Below, piece by piece: positions 30,701 through 41,200 of a stretch of 64,000 nt of DNA. The notes beneath the pieces are model-generated. The model saw only the letters and a list, made by a program, of their open reading frames with translations. It did not search any database and was not told the DNA's origin. The stretch comes from Zygaena filipendulae (Eukaryota > Arthropoda > Insecta > Lepidoptera > Zygaenidae): the NCBI GenBank assembly GCA_907165275.2, contig OU015674.1, positions 4,117,001 through 4,181,000 of the forward strand. Reading direction: 5' to 3'. Position 1 is the first letter of the stretch, and each line of letters begins with the position of its first letter. The translations under genes were made by a program, and so were the position numbers.

Positions 30701-33036
30701 ACCAGTTCAGTTTGCTATCAATAGTTACTCCTAAGTATTTTACGTGTTTACTCCATGGTATTTTATAGCCGTTAATAGCAAGCTGCTTCAATGGCAATTT
30801 TCTTTGACGACTAAATAGAATAGCCTCAGTTTTGGACTCATTTAGTTTTAACTTCCATTTTGTGAAATAGGTCATTAATAAGTCAATAGACCATTGAAGG
30901 CGATCTATAATTAAATCAATATCACTCGATGAACAGAAGGATGCTGTATCGTCGGCAAAACATGCAAGGTACGTATGAGGCTGTATGGGAATGTCATTCA
31001 AGTATAGCAAAAATAAGTATGGGCCTAGAACCGAGCCTTGAGGGACTCCTGCAGGAACACTAAAAGCGTCGGACATGTTGGTATCTATATTTACAGTAAA
31101 ACTGCGATTGCTTAGGTATGATTTTAGTAATTTTACCAGTTTTGGAGGTATATTATACGATAAAAGTTTGTGCAGAAGGCCAGAATGCCAAACGGTATCA
31201 AATGCTTTTTCTATATCGAGTAAGAACATACCAGTGGACTTTTTTAGATTAAGATTATGCGCGACGTGCTCACTAATACGAGCAAGCTGCTGTACCGTCG
31301 AATGAGACCGGCGAAATCCAAATTGCTCGCCTATTAGATCACTGTCAGTAAAACGTAACAGTCGAGATGCTATGACTTTTTCAAAAAGCTTGCTAAGCAC
31401 CGATAGCAGGCTTATGGGCCGATAGTTTGAAGGTATCGTTTTATCCTTCCCTGGTTTAGCGATAGGGATAACCCTAGCGCTCTTCCAGGCCGTCGGGAAG
31501 TAATGAAGTTTAAAACAGGCATTAAAGACTTTCGTGAGAATTACAACGCATTTCCGGGACATGTTCTTAAGCATAAGGCTTTGTAAACCGTCAGCTCCCG
31601 GTGCTTTGCGAGACTTTAACTTTAACACATGCTTAACCACTTCTGCAGGTCGAACAAACATCCCTGGGAAGGCTTCAGGTTCGCAGTTATTGAGATATTC
31701 AATAGATTGTGTAATTTTAGCATCTAAATCAGGACTTGGCCAAGCAGAAGTCAGGAGCATACTTTGATGGAATGCCTTAGCGAGCTCATTGCATTGTTCA
31801 GCTACATTGTTCGTCAGCGATCCATCATCCTTCTTGAGTGATGCTAAGGCATCATCCTGTTTACGATTGATCGATCTGACCACTCTCCAAAGATCAGGGG
31901 ATGGATTATCAACTTTCGCTAATCTCTCATTCCATTTTTTGTCGTTGTGTACTTTTATGGCGTATCGGATTCTATTTTGTAGATGGTTAATCAGAGATCT
32001 TATTCTTTGACGATTTATGGTGTCTGATTCATTTTGTTCGTATCTACGCAGTTTATTTTTGTTTCTTATAACCCTTTTTATAAAATTAGGTAATCGGCAC
32101 TGCTGAGGGTTAGTATATTGGCTAGGAACATTAAGATCTCGTGCCTTTAATAACGTGCTTGTGAATTTATCGACAACCTCGTCAATCTCTGTCTGAGTTG
32201 AGTAAATTTTTTGTGTGAGACTAATATTTTGGTTTAAGTAGGCCCTATAATTCTTCCAGTCATTATGAGATCCTAACTTCCTGACACGAGGACCTCGGGA
32301 GTAGGTATACCCTTTCAAACAAAAAAAGAATTTGTCTTCGAGTAATCGCGGAAAAAACATAAAAAAAAACACAGTCGAAATTAGAACCTCTGAATTTTTT
32401 GGAAGTCGGTTAAAAAAGGAAATCATCCCGCAATTCAAATTAGCTTCGCTTCTAATCTCACTAGTATTGTTTTTTATTCTCAAGACATAATCTGAACCAG
32501 GTGATGTGCAGTTATATTGAAAAACGTCATACTCACTCGGCTAAACTGTATAAACTTTTAAATACACCGCTATCCAATCTTTTTCTAATTGTTACCTATC
32601 AGATTTTCTTTATTCACAACTCCTTCAAATAAAAAGAGAATCATAAAGGGATCATCATGTACAGAACGAACTTTTACTTTGATTACTATAATAAATACCT
32701 ACCCGGGTCAGTTAGGAAAACAGTGGAAAATTAAAAAGTATGATTTTATTTTGTTAAACTTGAATATGATCGAAAAACTTATTTTAAATAATATTTGGAA
32801 AAACAACTACCTAAATTGAAAAATCTCCTCAGGTAAAATCAACGCGCCAAGTTGAGAAGTTCGTGATGGACAACAAGGGCTTCCAGATGTTGTACGCTGA
32901 CACGTTCACAACCGAGGAGGAGTTCCGGAGGATGTTCGACCACACCCTGTACGACAAGGTGAGGACCTCCTTACCGCACTGCAAGGAAGCCTTCCCCGAC
33001 GTCTACGGAAAGGTCAACAAGACTGTTAGGAGGTGA
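21797..33036 (+). CDS. DHCR24: Delta(24)-sterol reductase (24-dehydrocholesterol reductase)
   Basis: DHCR24 is an FAD-dependent ER enzyme reducing the C24 double bond of sterols, for example desmosterol to cholesterol. Insects do not make sterols de novo, and Lepidoptera use this step to finish converting plant sterols. Nine exons: 21797-21979, 22162-22317, 23550-23774, 24365-24459, 25814-25988, 27347-27505, 27976-28173, 29355-29489, 32833-33036; all junctions keep frame, giving about 509 residues (human 516). An N-terminal membrane helix lies near residues 17-32 ([14 protein letters not shown]). The FAD-binding domain follows (TARPTW, VEPLV-like [38 protein letters not shown]), then [33 protein letters not shown] and FQMLYADTF. 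No inactivating changes are seen. Introns hold many repeats, including an antisense Jockey-like element in intron 8. Confidence 0.96.
22331..22660. mobile_element. MITE with AATGGGCATGTTGAC-type ends, copy 2
   Basis: The left end is TAGGGATGTGGACTACTTTT; the right end reverse-complemented is TAATGGGCATGTTGACAAAT. The interior has GAGGGGGTCGTGACGTCACT, CCGCCATACAAACTGTCAGA and AATACGTGTCCAAT. This is the inverse-orientation partner of 8963-9243. It starts 14 bases after DHCR24 exon 2. Confidence 0.75.
23830..24155. repeat. Dispersed CCGCGG repeat, AAACCTT subfamily
   Basis: TTGTCCCCTGTGGTTTCACC, CGGTAATTTCGGAGTTCCCA, CCTTTCTCTTGAATCA and ATTGGTGAAAACCGCA mark a subfamily that ends in a CAGACAGACAGA tract and GCGGTGGAGGACTTTGTTTC. 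A secondary insertion of unrelated AT-rich sequence interrupts it near 23965-24065. It lies in DHCR24 intron 3. Confidence 0.65.
24585..24975. repeat. Two dispersed CCGCGG repeat copies in tandem
   Basis: The first copy has GCTGTACCCCGCGGTTTCAC and CGGATGCCTACGTGCCAAAT. The second has GCTGACCCGAGCGGTTTCAC, AAACCTTCCTCATGAATCAC and GACAGAGAAAGCGACTTTGT, and belongs to the AAACCTT subfamily. They lie in DHCR24 intron 4. A third diverged fragment lies at about 25580-25690 (GAATTCGGAGTTCCTGTGGG). Confidence 0.65.
26086..27092. repeat. Composite GAAGTCGGT family repeat, about 1 kb, with internal tandem units
   Basis: It begins with one arm of the 44 kb palindrome (CACAAAACTAAAAAGCTAAA, TTGGTTTGTGCTACCA), followed by TTTTTTGGAAGTCGGTTTTA. 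Two successive units of about 300 bases follow (about 26440-26740 and 26745-27000), each with GTTCCGATGACCATC, TCAGTTCCACTTCTTCAAAT, TTTTTGAAGAGTTCCCTCGA and AAGATCCCATCATCAGATC. It closes with TTTTTGGAAGTCGGTTAAAA. It lies in DHCR24 intron 5. It has the same structure, in the opposite orientation, as 43360-44233. Confidence 0.8.
27130..27300. repeat. Dispersed CCGCGG/GGATAAAAAGTAC repeat
   Basis: CCCCGGGGAATTCCGGGATA, AAAAGTACAAATGTCTTTC, ATGCAAAATTTCATGATGAT and GTAACAAACAAACAAAC are in order. It ends about 45 bases before DHCR24 exon 6. Confidence 0.7.
27538..27755. repeat. Dispersed CCGCGG/GGATAAAAAGTAC repeat, near-complete copy
   Basis: It starts ACTAGCTGTTCCCCGCGGTT about 33 bases after the exon 6 donor of DHCR24. 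It runs through GGATAAAAGTAGCCTATGTC, CGTGACAACGTGTATGCAAA and GATCGGTTGAGCCGCTTAGC, ending TTCGCATTTATAATATTTGT. This is one of the best-preserved copies and is useful as a consensus. Confidence 0.75.
28670..29211 (+). mobile_element. Pogo/Tigger-like element remnant with a transposase HTH fragment
   Basis: The ends CAGTGAAACTTGGTTAAGTG and (reverse complement) CGTGAAACCTGGTTAAGTGA are flanked by TA on both sides (28668-28669, 29212-29213), the target duplication expected for Tc1/mariner/pogo. Internal repeats of the same TAAGTGGGA motif occur. ATG at 28966 opens a 38-codon frame to a TAA at 29080. It includes [20 protein letters not shown], which resembles the psq helix-turn-helix at the start of CENP-B/pogo transposases. 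The rest of the transposase is deleted. It lies in DHCR24 intron 7. Confidence 0.8.
29519..29679. repeat. GAAGTCGGT family repeat, left part (interrupted by the Jockey-like element)
   Basis: AACCGACTTAGTGTTTTGAA, GTCGGTTTAAATTTTTTGTT and GAAGAGCTCCCTCGATTTCT run up to CCAAGATC, where the retrotransposon is inserted. The repeat resumes at about 32265 (GAGATCCTAACTTCCTGACA, then ACCCTTTCAAACAAAAAAAG) and ends near 32420 with TTTTTTGGAAGTCGGTTAAA. Confidence 0.8.
29685..32259 (-). mobile_element. 5'-truncated Jockey-like non-LTR retrotransposon, antisense in DHCR24 intron 8
   Basis: It is a minus-strand insertion of about 2.57 kb with a poly(A) tail (T run at 29685-29708). Both sides carry TCATT (29680-29684 and 32260-32264), a short target duplication. 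Removing the insert rejoins the host repeat as GATCTCATTATGAGATCC, which matches the uninterrupted GATCCCATCATCAGATCC elsewhere in the window. The first ORF and the endonuclease are missing, so it is dead on arrival. Clade is inferred from the reverse transcriptase motifs. Confidence 0.9.
30210..32259 (-). pseudogene. Jockey-like ORF2 fragment: reverse transcriptase, open but lacking its N-terminal half
   Basis: About 682 codons are open with no stop up to 30210. The open frame extends artificially into the flank at 32483. Reverse transcriptase blocks in order: [74 protein letters not shown] (first catalytic Asp), [31 protein letters not shown] (catalytic FADD box), and [21 protein letters not shown]-terminal region: [19 protein letters not shown]. 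The apurinic endonuclease domain that should precede it is gone. The lack of stops suggests recent insertion. Confidence 0.88.
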
Positions 33037-33302
33037 TCGAAGAACAACGTAATTTTTAACCGACTTCCAAAAAAAAGAAAACAGGCATCTATCCCAACGA
33101 GTTCTGTTGATAGTTCTACCTGTAGTAATCTACCGTACGGTACTTGGAGGAAAACTGACAGTCTGTTCTATTGTGATGTATACTAGAACTGACTGGAATA
33201 ATGCAGTTTTACTGCGTGTTAGTTTTTCTCATTGTTATCTTTTTGTGTATCTAAATGGATGAAGTGGATAAACCATTGTAATTTCAACTTTTAGTGGCAT
33301 AA

Positions 33303-33308
33303 AATAAA
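33303..33308 (+). terminator. Putative DHCR24 polyadenylation signal AATAAA
   Basis: The signal lies 267 bases past the DHCR24 stop codon. The 3' UTR begins with a short piece of the ACCGACTTCCAAAAA repeat (33059-33075), so a repeat end has become part of the message if this signal is used. Confidence 0.6.
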
Positions 33309-35030
33309 GTCATTGGAAGTGACGAAATTTCCCTGTAAGGTTGGAATTACACTTTAAGAGCTGGTGGTATATGGTCATCTGCACACAGTGCCACTTCTTC
33401 TCAAACTAAGGATACTTATATACTTATTTTTTGGAAATACATACCTACTTAATATAGATAAGTAATAAACACCGACTAGAGAAACCTAACTTATTTTTAA
33501 AAGGTAGGCACGAAAGTCGATTCTAATTTTTTTACTATTTTAACTTTAGATATTATCACTAACTACGATCAAACTAAGATTTTTTCTTTATATTAAAAGA
33601 AGATTTTCGTTTTTTTTTTTGTTTTACTTATAAGACTATAATGTACCAAAATAACTACGTATATTCCCATGGAAACGCTAGCGTTAATGTAGCCAACACC
33701 GCTGAATGCGCTAAATAACGCGCTAAAACCATTTTAAAACCATGTGTCCAAAAAACCGACACCCGAGCCACACTATACGACTAGTACCCGAGCTATCGCT
33801 TAACGTTTAACGTCATTAGTAATGCCGTTAGTAAGTTGACCCGTTAAAATGTTGGCCACATGTAGATGTAAATTAGTGCGCTAAATAAGGATTTAGCGCA
33901 CTAATTTACGCGTTAATACGCAGGTGGAGCAGTAGCATAACGCTATAACTACCAACTGTTTACTGTACCTGCAACTCATTCGATATTATATTATGTAAAG
34001 CAAGGTCAATATGATCAACACATTGACAATTGTGTAAATTTGAAATATCCTACAAGGTTGGAATGTTCCAAGTTCCAATTAACTATTCGGTGGCAATAGT
34101 GCAGTCTATTTGCTATGAAACGCTGAAGGCATCAAGCACCGCACTATTAACTCCATCAGAAGCAGATTCGTATTTAGGTAACAAAATTTTACTCTTAAAG
34201 TCTTAATCTTGGTACCAAGTAATAAAAATGGTTGCTAGACTGAAATGCATCAAGATTCAAGCTCCGTCACATTCAATGGAACGCAAATGGAACGAAAGAG
34301 GTAGGTACCTACATAATAAGCTTCTTTCAAAAGGTAAGAACGGTGTGTGTAATTCAAAGCCATCGGTAAGGTGGTCGAGTGGTGCAAACCCACGCGAATT
34401 AGGATTCTAGCGTCGCACCAAAATGTCACTGAAATACCAACAAATAACTATAATAATAAACCACACGCAATTTACAGCAAATGTCACAAAGGGAGGATTA
34501 GAATATAAAGAAAACGAATGTGTAGTAAGTTCGTACCAGAAGGTTGGTAAAATTTATTTTAACTGGTCAAGTATACTGAGAATTCTTGGAATCTTCCGAT
34601 TTCATTCGTTCACAATAATTAGCAATAAAGTTCATCTTATTGTCATATCTGTCTATTGTGAAAGCCACATATTATCAAACGGTCTTGACCTGATGACCTT
34701 GCTTCGATTTTGTTTAAAAACGATTACCTAAGTGCCGTGACGAATAAGTTTCAAAGGAATCCTTACGAAAGGGTTATATATACATACATTAACACTTTTG
34801 TTGAGATTCCTACGTTTCTTATAAACTATCGCGTCATAGTCGAGTTATAAATCCTTCTTCCATCACATTGTAAAGAATTAAATGTAACACATATTTGATA
34901 CGTCTAAATTAACATAGGCCTGCAATAGCTGAATAATACACTTAATTAAGTCGAAGTTTAGGCCATGCGCGGAGTGTTATCACTTAATAGCCGACCTCCA
35001 TGTCATTATTCACAAATACACTGTTAAGAT
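33309..35030. other. Intergenic region between DHCR24 and fibulin, no gene recognised
   Basis: It is AT-rich with only weak, unrelated open frames. The one clear structure is a perfect inverted repeat, 33869-33886 and 33891-33908 (TAAATTAGTGCGCTAAAT, 4-base loop, and its complement). Confidence 0.6.
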
Positions 35031-35034
35031 CAGT

Positions 35035-35075
35035 CGTATATATTCCGGTCAAATTTTCTCCAGTTCACTACATTT
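35035..35075 (+). promoter_or_regulatory. Candidate fibulin core promoter
   Basis: GTATATATTCC (TATA-like, 35035-35045) is followed about 25-30 bases later by CAGTTCACTAC, an initiator-like sequence. It lies some 200 bases upstream of the signal-peptide exon, a reasonable leader length. It is supported only by motif and position. Confidence 0.35.
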
Positions 35076-35262
35076 AATTCAAACGATGTGAGATTAAACA
35101 CAGTGGTTTTTTTTAACAGTGTGCAAAAGAAATTGAATGCAATAATGTGATTATAATATATAGGAAGAATATTGTTGTTAAAGAAACAATTTTTTAAACA
35201 TTTCAAGTATTGTTTAATTTCAAATAGAAATCGGAGTTATCATATTAAATATATTGATAAAG

Positions 35263-38200
35263 ATGAGGTGTCTGTTCGTACTGCAGCTTATTTGTGCGAC
35301 GAACTATGTTAGTTTTGGTGAGTAATAACTTGAAACTTTATTTAATAAATGTAATATTCGAACATTTGTGCAAACTTCAATAACAGGTGCGTGTTTGAAC
35401 AGCAATAGGTATCTCGGATACATTTCAATTATTTTTATTTTCGATTCGACATACCTAAGAAAGAAATTTTAAGACGCTTATATCCATTTTAATATCAAAC
35501 CTTTGCGCTTTTAAAATCAACCGTCAATACAACGTGTTAATTAATTAACTGAAAACCTGATACACCCCATTTAAAAAAATAAACAATAATGTGATTAATA
35601 GTAGATTATTAACCAAGGGGATAAAGCAGTGTCTTCTGTCGCGGGTAACGATTTACGACCCAAGGGCCAGGACTAAGACAGCTTTATCCCCTTGGAAAAT
35701 ACTCTACTTTTCGTACTATTTGCGAAAAAAATAACACAATAAGAATATGAGATAAGCATTTATTAAAAATAATGACAATTAAAAGTAAAATTAAACTGTT
35801 GGTTTATTAAGAATCACGCGCGTAATTTTTTTAAAGGCAGCATTCCATTTGCAAACAGCCTTTGCCCGCGAACGCCGCATACGATTCGAAGCGTGCAAAT
35901 GGTCAAATGTATGTATAATGCTTTATATACAAACTCAATGGTGTAAACACACATGTAGTTCAGTATAAATTTCGGTAAGTATTCCAAATTTAAATAACAT
36001 TCTTCCCCTGGATTATCTAATGCAATTCAGTACAATTTTCTTTCCCTGTTTTTAACAGATTAAAAATGACTATTGTTATGTTCGCTTTTTGTGACATAGA
36101 TAGAATGTCACTTTTTTGAGCAAGTGGTACGAAATAGTACATTGTTATCCTAGGGGTGAAAGTAACTTATTTAGTCCCGAGACAGGGTTTGGCGCCCGAG
36201 CGTAGCGAGGGCGCCAATAGATCGAGGGACTAAACAAGTCTTTCTCCCGAGGATAACACTGTGCTTTTCATTACGAATGCAAGGAAAGTCAAAATAAAAA
36301 TAGGAATTAGCTAAAGAAAAAATGAGTGAATTTTATTTTAATTAATACCTACTTAAACTTTACGTTATTTCAATTTTACATCGCGCTGGCTGTATAGAAA
36401 GTTGGAACATGGTTCAATAGAAATGTGAAAATAGACCTAGTTTTTTTTTTTTAATAATTTGACAGTTGTCAGTTGAAAGCGATTCTCCCTAGGGCTGAAA
36501 AGGGTTACTTTCAACCCGCTTCTCAGGCAACTTCAGACCTACTTACCGAGTAATGTAATGAAAAATATATTTTATGTCGAAAAAGTTAATGCTTTAAAAG
36601 TAATTGAACATTAGTTTGGAGGTGACCTATCTACGAGATTCCAAGCGCTACGCCCGTGCCTACCAGTTCGATTTTTTTTGCTGCGGGTGGCGTACGCGCC
36701 AAATATTGTATTATAAATAATTTAGACATGGACCAGTAAAAATTAAAAATATAACCTATATTAAAACATAATGCGATCGATTCGCTAGTCGATTCTGAGC
36801 AAACTACTTTCTAGTTTTCAGTTAATTCATTAACACGTTGTATAGGTAGCTGTATCTACTCATGAGTTAAAGATACGATGAACAATGACTTTCTTACATA
36901 TATTTTTATTATATAATAGTCATTTTTGTGTAATAGTATTGTGTGTATTTTATTTTGTGTACCTATATGTACTCACTGTCATTTGTACCCAATTTGAACG
37001 TAAACGAAGTTATAGAGACAAAAGCTGAAATTTATTGATTTATTTATTTATTGGGCTCACAAAACAGGTAACAATCGGAATATTGGCTGAAATTATAATA
37101 CAAAGTTGTAGAGTTAGACTGTTACCATAGACATGTGGGCACAGCATAGTAAACGCAATTATTAAATAAGAATAAAAAGCTGTTAGGTCGTTAATATAAA
37201 ACTTAAAGTTATGTTAATTCCCAAATAATTTGGCAAAAGTCAAAATCTATGTATACATTTCTCAACTACCAGATCCAACGATGACCAATATCTGCTGCTA
37301 ATTACTAAGTATAGGTAGGTACCTAAACTAACTACTAAGTGTAGGTAGATATAGTTACAATGTGTGGAAACTAAAAAGTTATTTTGGACTCAGACGTGCA
37401 AAGTTAGAACTGGCTACAATTTAATTACCTGTCTACTGGCTACTTTGTTATTAATCGGGAACTTTATGGATAACGCGAGATTTCCCCGAGGATCATATAA
37501 AGGAAGATTTGATGGACAGCTGTGTTCAGAATTTACAACTAAGTACATGAAACATAATCTGATCATGAACAATTATTCATAGTGCTGCTTCTTCACCCAA
37601 CGTCTGTAACCTCAACACATAATATAAGATTTTCATGTGATAATGTATATAGTACCTACTAGCTGTGCCCCGCGGTTTTACCATCGTGAGTTTCGGAATT
37701 CCCGCCTAGGAACTCCAAAGTAGCCTATAATTTGCTCTTTATAATATCAACTAGTTAGCATTGAAAGTCCCGTCAAAATCAGTCCTACCTTTCCGAAGAT
37801 TCACCCGCTTTTTTATTTTTCTTTCCCTTGCATTCAATAACAAACACAACAAAAAAAGAATTACTAAAATTGCTCTAGCCGTTCACGCGTGATGCCGTGA
37901 CTAAGGGAAAAAGGGATTTATTTTTATGTATAAGTATTAAGTACTAGCTGTCCCGCGCGTTTTCACCCGCGATAATTTCGAAGTTCCCGCGGAATTGTTC
38001 CATACAAACTTTTCATCCCCTAAGGGGTTGAATTTCGGAAAATCCTTTCTTATCGGATGTCTACGATATAGAAGAATGCACCCTCCAAGTTTGAAATCTC
38101 TACGATCAGCGGCTTAGGCTGTGCGTTGATCCATCAGTCATTCAGGACAAAGCATTTTTTAAACATATAGTTATAGATAGATAGGTGATTTTTTTATTGA

Positions 38201-41200
38201 AAGGTATTACCGCGACTAGAAGTAAGTACCTACCTAACTATAGCTAGCTACTCGTGCCCAAATAAGTGTTGGATAAAGCGGTCGATAGAACCCATATAGG
38301 ATTAGTATTAGCTGGACAGTATCAAATAACTTGCCGTAATCTATTAGGTTAATATTTTTGAGAACTAGAACAAGAGAGAAAATAAACTAATCATAATGAA
38401 ATTGAAGAGCAAGAAATTTCGAAAATATTAGTTAATTTTGGCATTTGCTGTAGTAAGTACCTATTTATCTTTACATACTAAGTCCGCCGCCGCATCTGTC
38501 TCAAAAACTACTGAACGGATTTTCATGCATGGAGTTTTCACAAAAATAGATAGAGTGATTCATGAGGAAGGTTTATATATTTACTATTGTTATTTAGTCC
38601 CGCGGGAACTTCGAAATTACCGCGAGTGAAACCATGGGGGCAGCTAGTTTTGCATAGGTAATAAAAAGAATAATAAAATATTTCGGTGGAACCTATTTAA
38701 TAAAATTTATCATACCACCTGCAGGTAATGTCCAATTACATATCACGCAATCTCAACGTAAAGCAAGGCATTATACATCCCAACCCAAGAGAGGGAGGTA
38801 ATGTTGTATGAAACTCTCAAGGGAGTAAAGTGATTTGAGTTTGGAACGTTATTTGTAGGAAAACTCTTAGTGTTTTGTTTTCTTTTTATGTGATCTGCCT
38901 GTGGTGGCCAATTCTATTTTCGAATAAACCGTCTGCCCGTGTAAAGAGGGTTTATGTCTCGCAGTAGGTATGAAAAGTAGAGTATGCACCTCGAAGATGA
39001 AGCCTGTCTTCGTCACGGGCAGCTTAAACCCCTCGCTTCACTCAGGAATCTACATAACTCCCTCGCTTAGCTCAGGAGTTAAATTTTTGACTGACTTCTA
39101 ATTATTACAGTTAAAATATTCTTGAGATCAATGGCCATATTATGATTAGATCAGTTAGGTGTATCTACTTTATTAATAATACCATGGACCTATATAGTTT
39201 AATTGGTCCATGATAATACTTATTTTTTTTATAGTAGGTAGTAGTAGGTAGGTAGGTTTTTTATAGTAACCGAATGTCTAAGATGGATCAGAATCACATC
39301 AATGTGATGAAGTTTGCTAGCAAAAGGTCGTCGAGATTATCATATACTAGCCGACGCTTACGAACCGCAAATCTTAATTGTTTGCGATAATTATCGTAGC
39401 TTCCTGAACTTTCACATAATGTTGTTGATTGAGTGCCAAGTAGGAAAATATTTATGTTTGTTTTCGTTTATCTTTACTCAATATACCTACGATAGGAATG
39501 ATTCGTGGAGCAGAAAGATTATTATTATCTTCATAGGTACGTAATTCATAGTATATCCTTACTAATATTATAAATGCGAAAGTGAGTTTGTATGTTACGC
39601 TTTTCATCATGAAATTCATTAAATTTCATGCACGTTGTCAGGGGTACAGAGAAGGACATAGGGTACCTACTTTTTATCCCGGAATTCCCGCAGGAATACT
39701 AATATAAAGGACTACTGTTTTATTTATATTAACGTAACGTAGGGTTGCCACCCCCAAAATATAGAAAACCAGGAATAGAAGGTGGAAATACCAGGACACT
39801 ACGGCTTAAAACAGGACGCAGAAGAAGTATTAGAGCAGTAGTTAATTTATAGTAAATAATATGATATGTATTTACGCAATAGAAACAGAGTAGGTAAGTA
39901 AGTTGTAACTCAAATAATAGCAGTTCAAATTGTTTATGAAAGTATATTATCTTCAGTGAAATTATACCGGGCGCGCGCGCGCGGGCGCACCGATAAAATG
40001 TACCTACGATTGGAGGCAGACGCTGAATCACTGACTGACGGATCAACGCACAGCCTGAACCGCGGATCGTAGATATCTGAAACTTGCAGGAGGGTGTGTT
40101 CTTTGTATAACATATAGTATATTTCATTACAAGTGCGGAAAGGCTGTCATTGCAAAGAGTTCCGACAAATGTCGACCCGAGCCGAGGCGCAGCCGAAGGT
40201 GAGGGTTGACAGTCGGAACTCTTTGCAATGACGGTTCCGCACGTGTACTGAACAACTATTTTTAATACAGTTGCGAAAAAAATGAAGAAATTTAGTAAAA
40301 TAATAAAAACACAAACTCAACTAAGTTCCAACTGTGATCAAGAGATGGCGCTAGTCGTATTAGTAATACGAAACCTACGTTGCGCAATACAAAAAGTGTG
40401 TCAAAGTCGTTTCGCCATTTTTGACAGTTGGGAAAGCGAACGCACGAGTTCGGAAAAGGTAAAGAAAAAGCTCGAGTATGTAATAGCCCACTTCCCGAAC
40501 GTTATACGTCCCTGCAATATGCCACTTTTTGAGCAACTGTATTAAAAAAATATTTTCCAAATTCTACCCCTAAGGCGGTGAAAGGGGGGGGCAAAGTTTG
40601 TATGGTACAATTCCGCGGTAACTCCGAATTATCACGGGTGAAACCGCGTGGGATAGCTAGTCTATATAGTACCTATATACTGATAAAATTGTTAGTACCT
40701 ACCTAGTTAGAATTAATATTAGCCGCACACTTCGACTCTATTCTGTTGATTGGATAATTCTAAACTTCTTAGTAGTAAGTGTAAGTTCTGCCACTGATGT
40801 TGATTAACAGAACGAATACATAATTGAACTATTTCGATGCTGCAGCTTTGTCATGTCCTTACTAAGATGCCTAGATGATCGCAAACGACGCCGTATTTTT
40901 TAGTTGACTTACAAATTACATTTACAACGTGTGCTATGGTACCTAGGTATACAGAATATTAATTTCTAATATTTTGTCATCTGGAGCGGTCGGAGATGTG
41001 TTTTTAGGACGCGTGTTATGGGCAAGGAATGTTGTTGGTCATAGAGAATAAGGGCCCAGTTGGCACGAAAACTGAAACTTTTGATTGGACGATGTTACGT
41101 GACCACGTGACATGACGATAAGTTCCATAGTTTTCTCTGACGTTACGATCATAGATTTTCAACTTGGCTAAGTTAGCTGGCATAGAAGACGAATTCAGTT

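Noticed and set aside
34361..34425. tRNA-like box A (TGGTCGAGTGG) in GGTAAGGTGGTCGAGTGGTGC
   Set aside because: No box B at the right distance and no cloverleaf could be folded by eye; at most a decayed tRNA-derived SINE head.
34423..34731. 102-codon plus-strand open frame in the DHCR24-fibulin spacer
   Set aside because: No recognisable domain, AT-biased composition and no splice or promoter context; length is attainable by chance.
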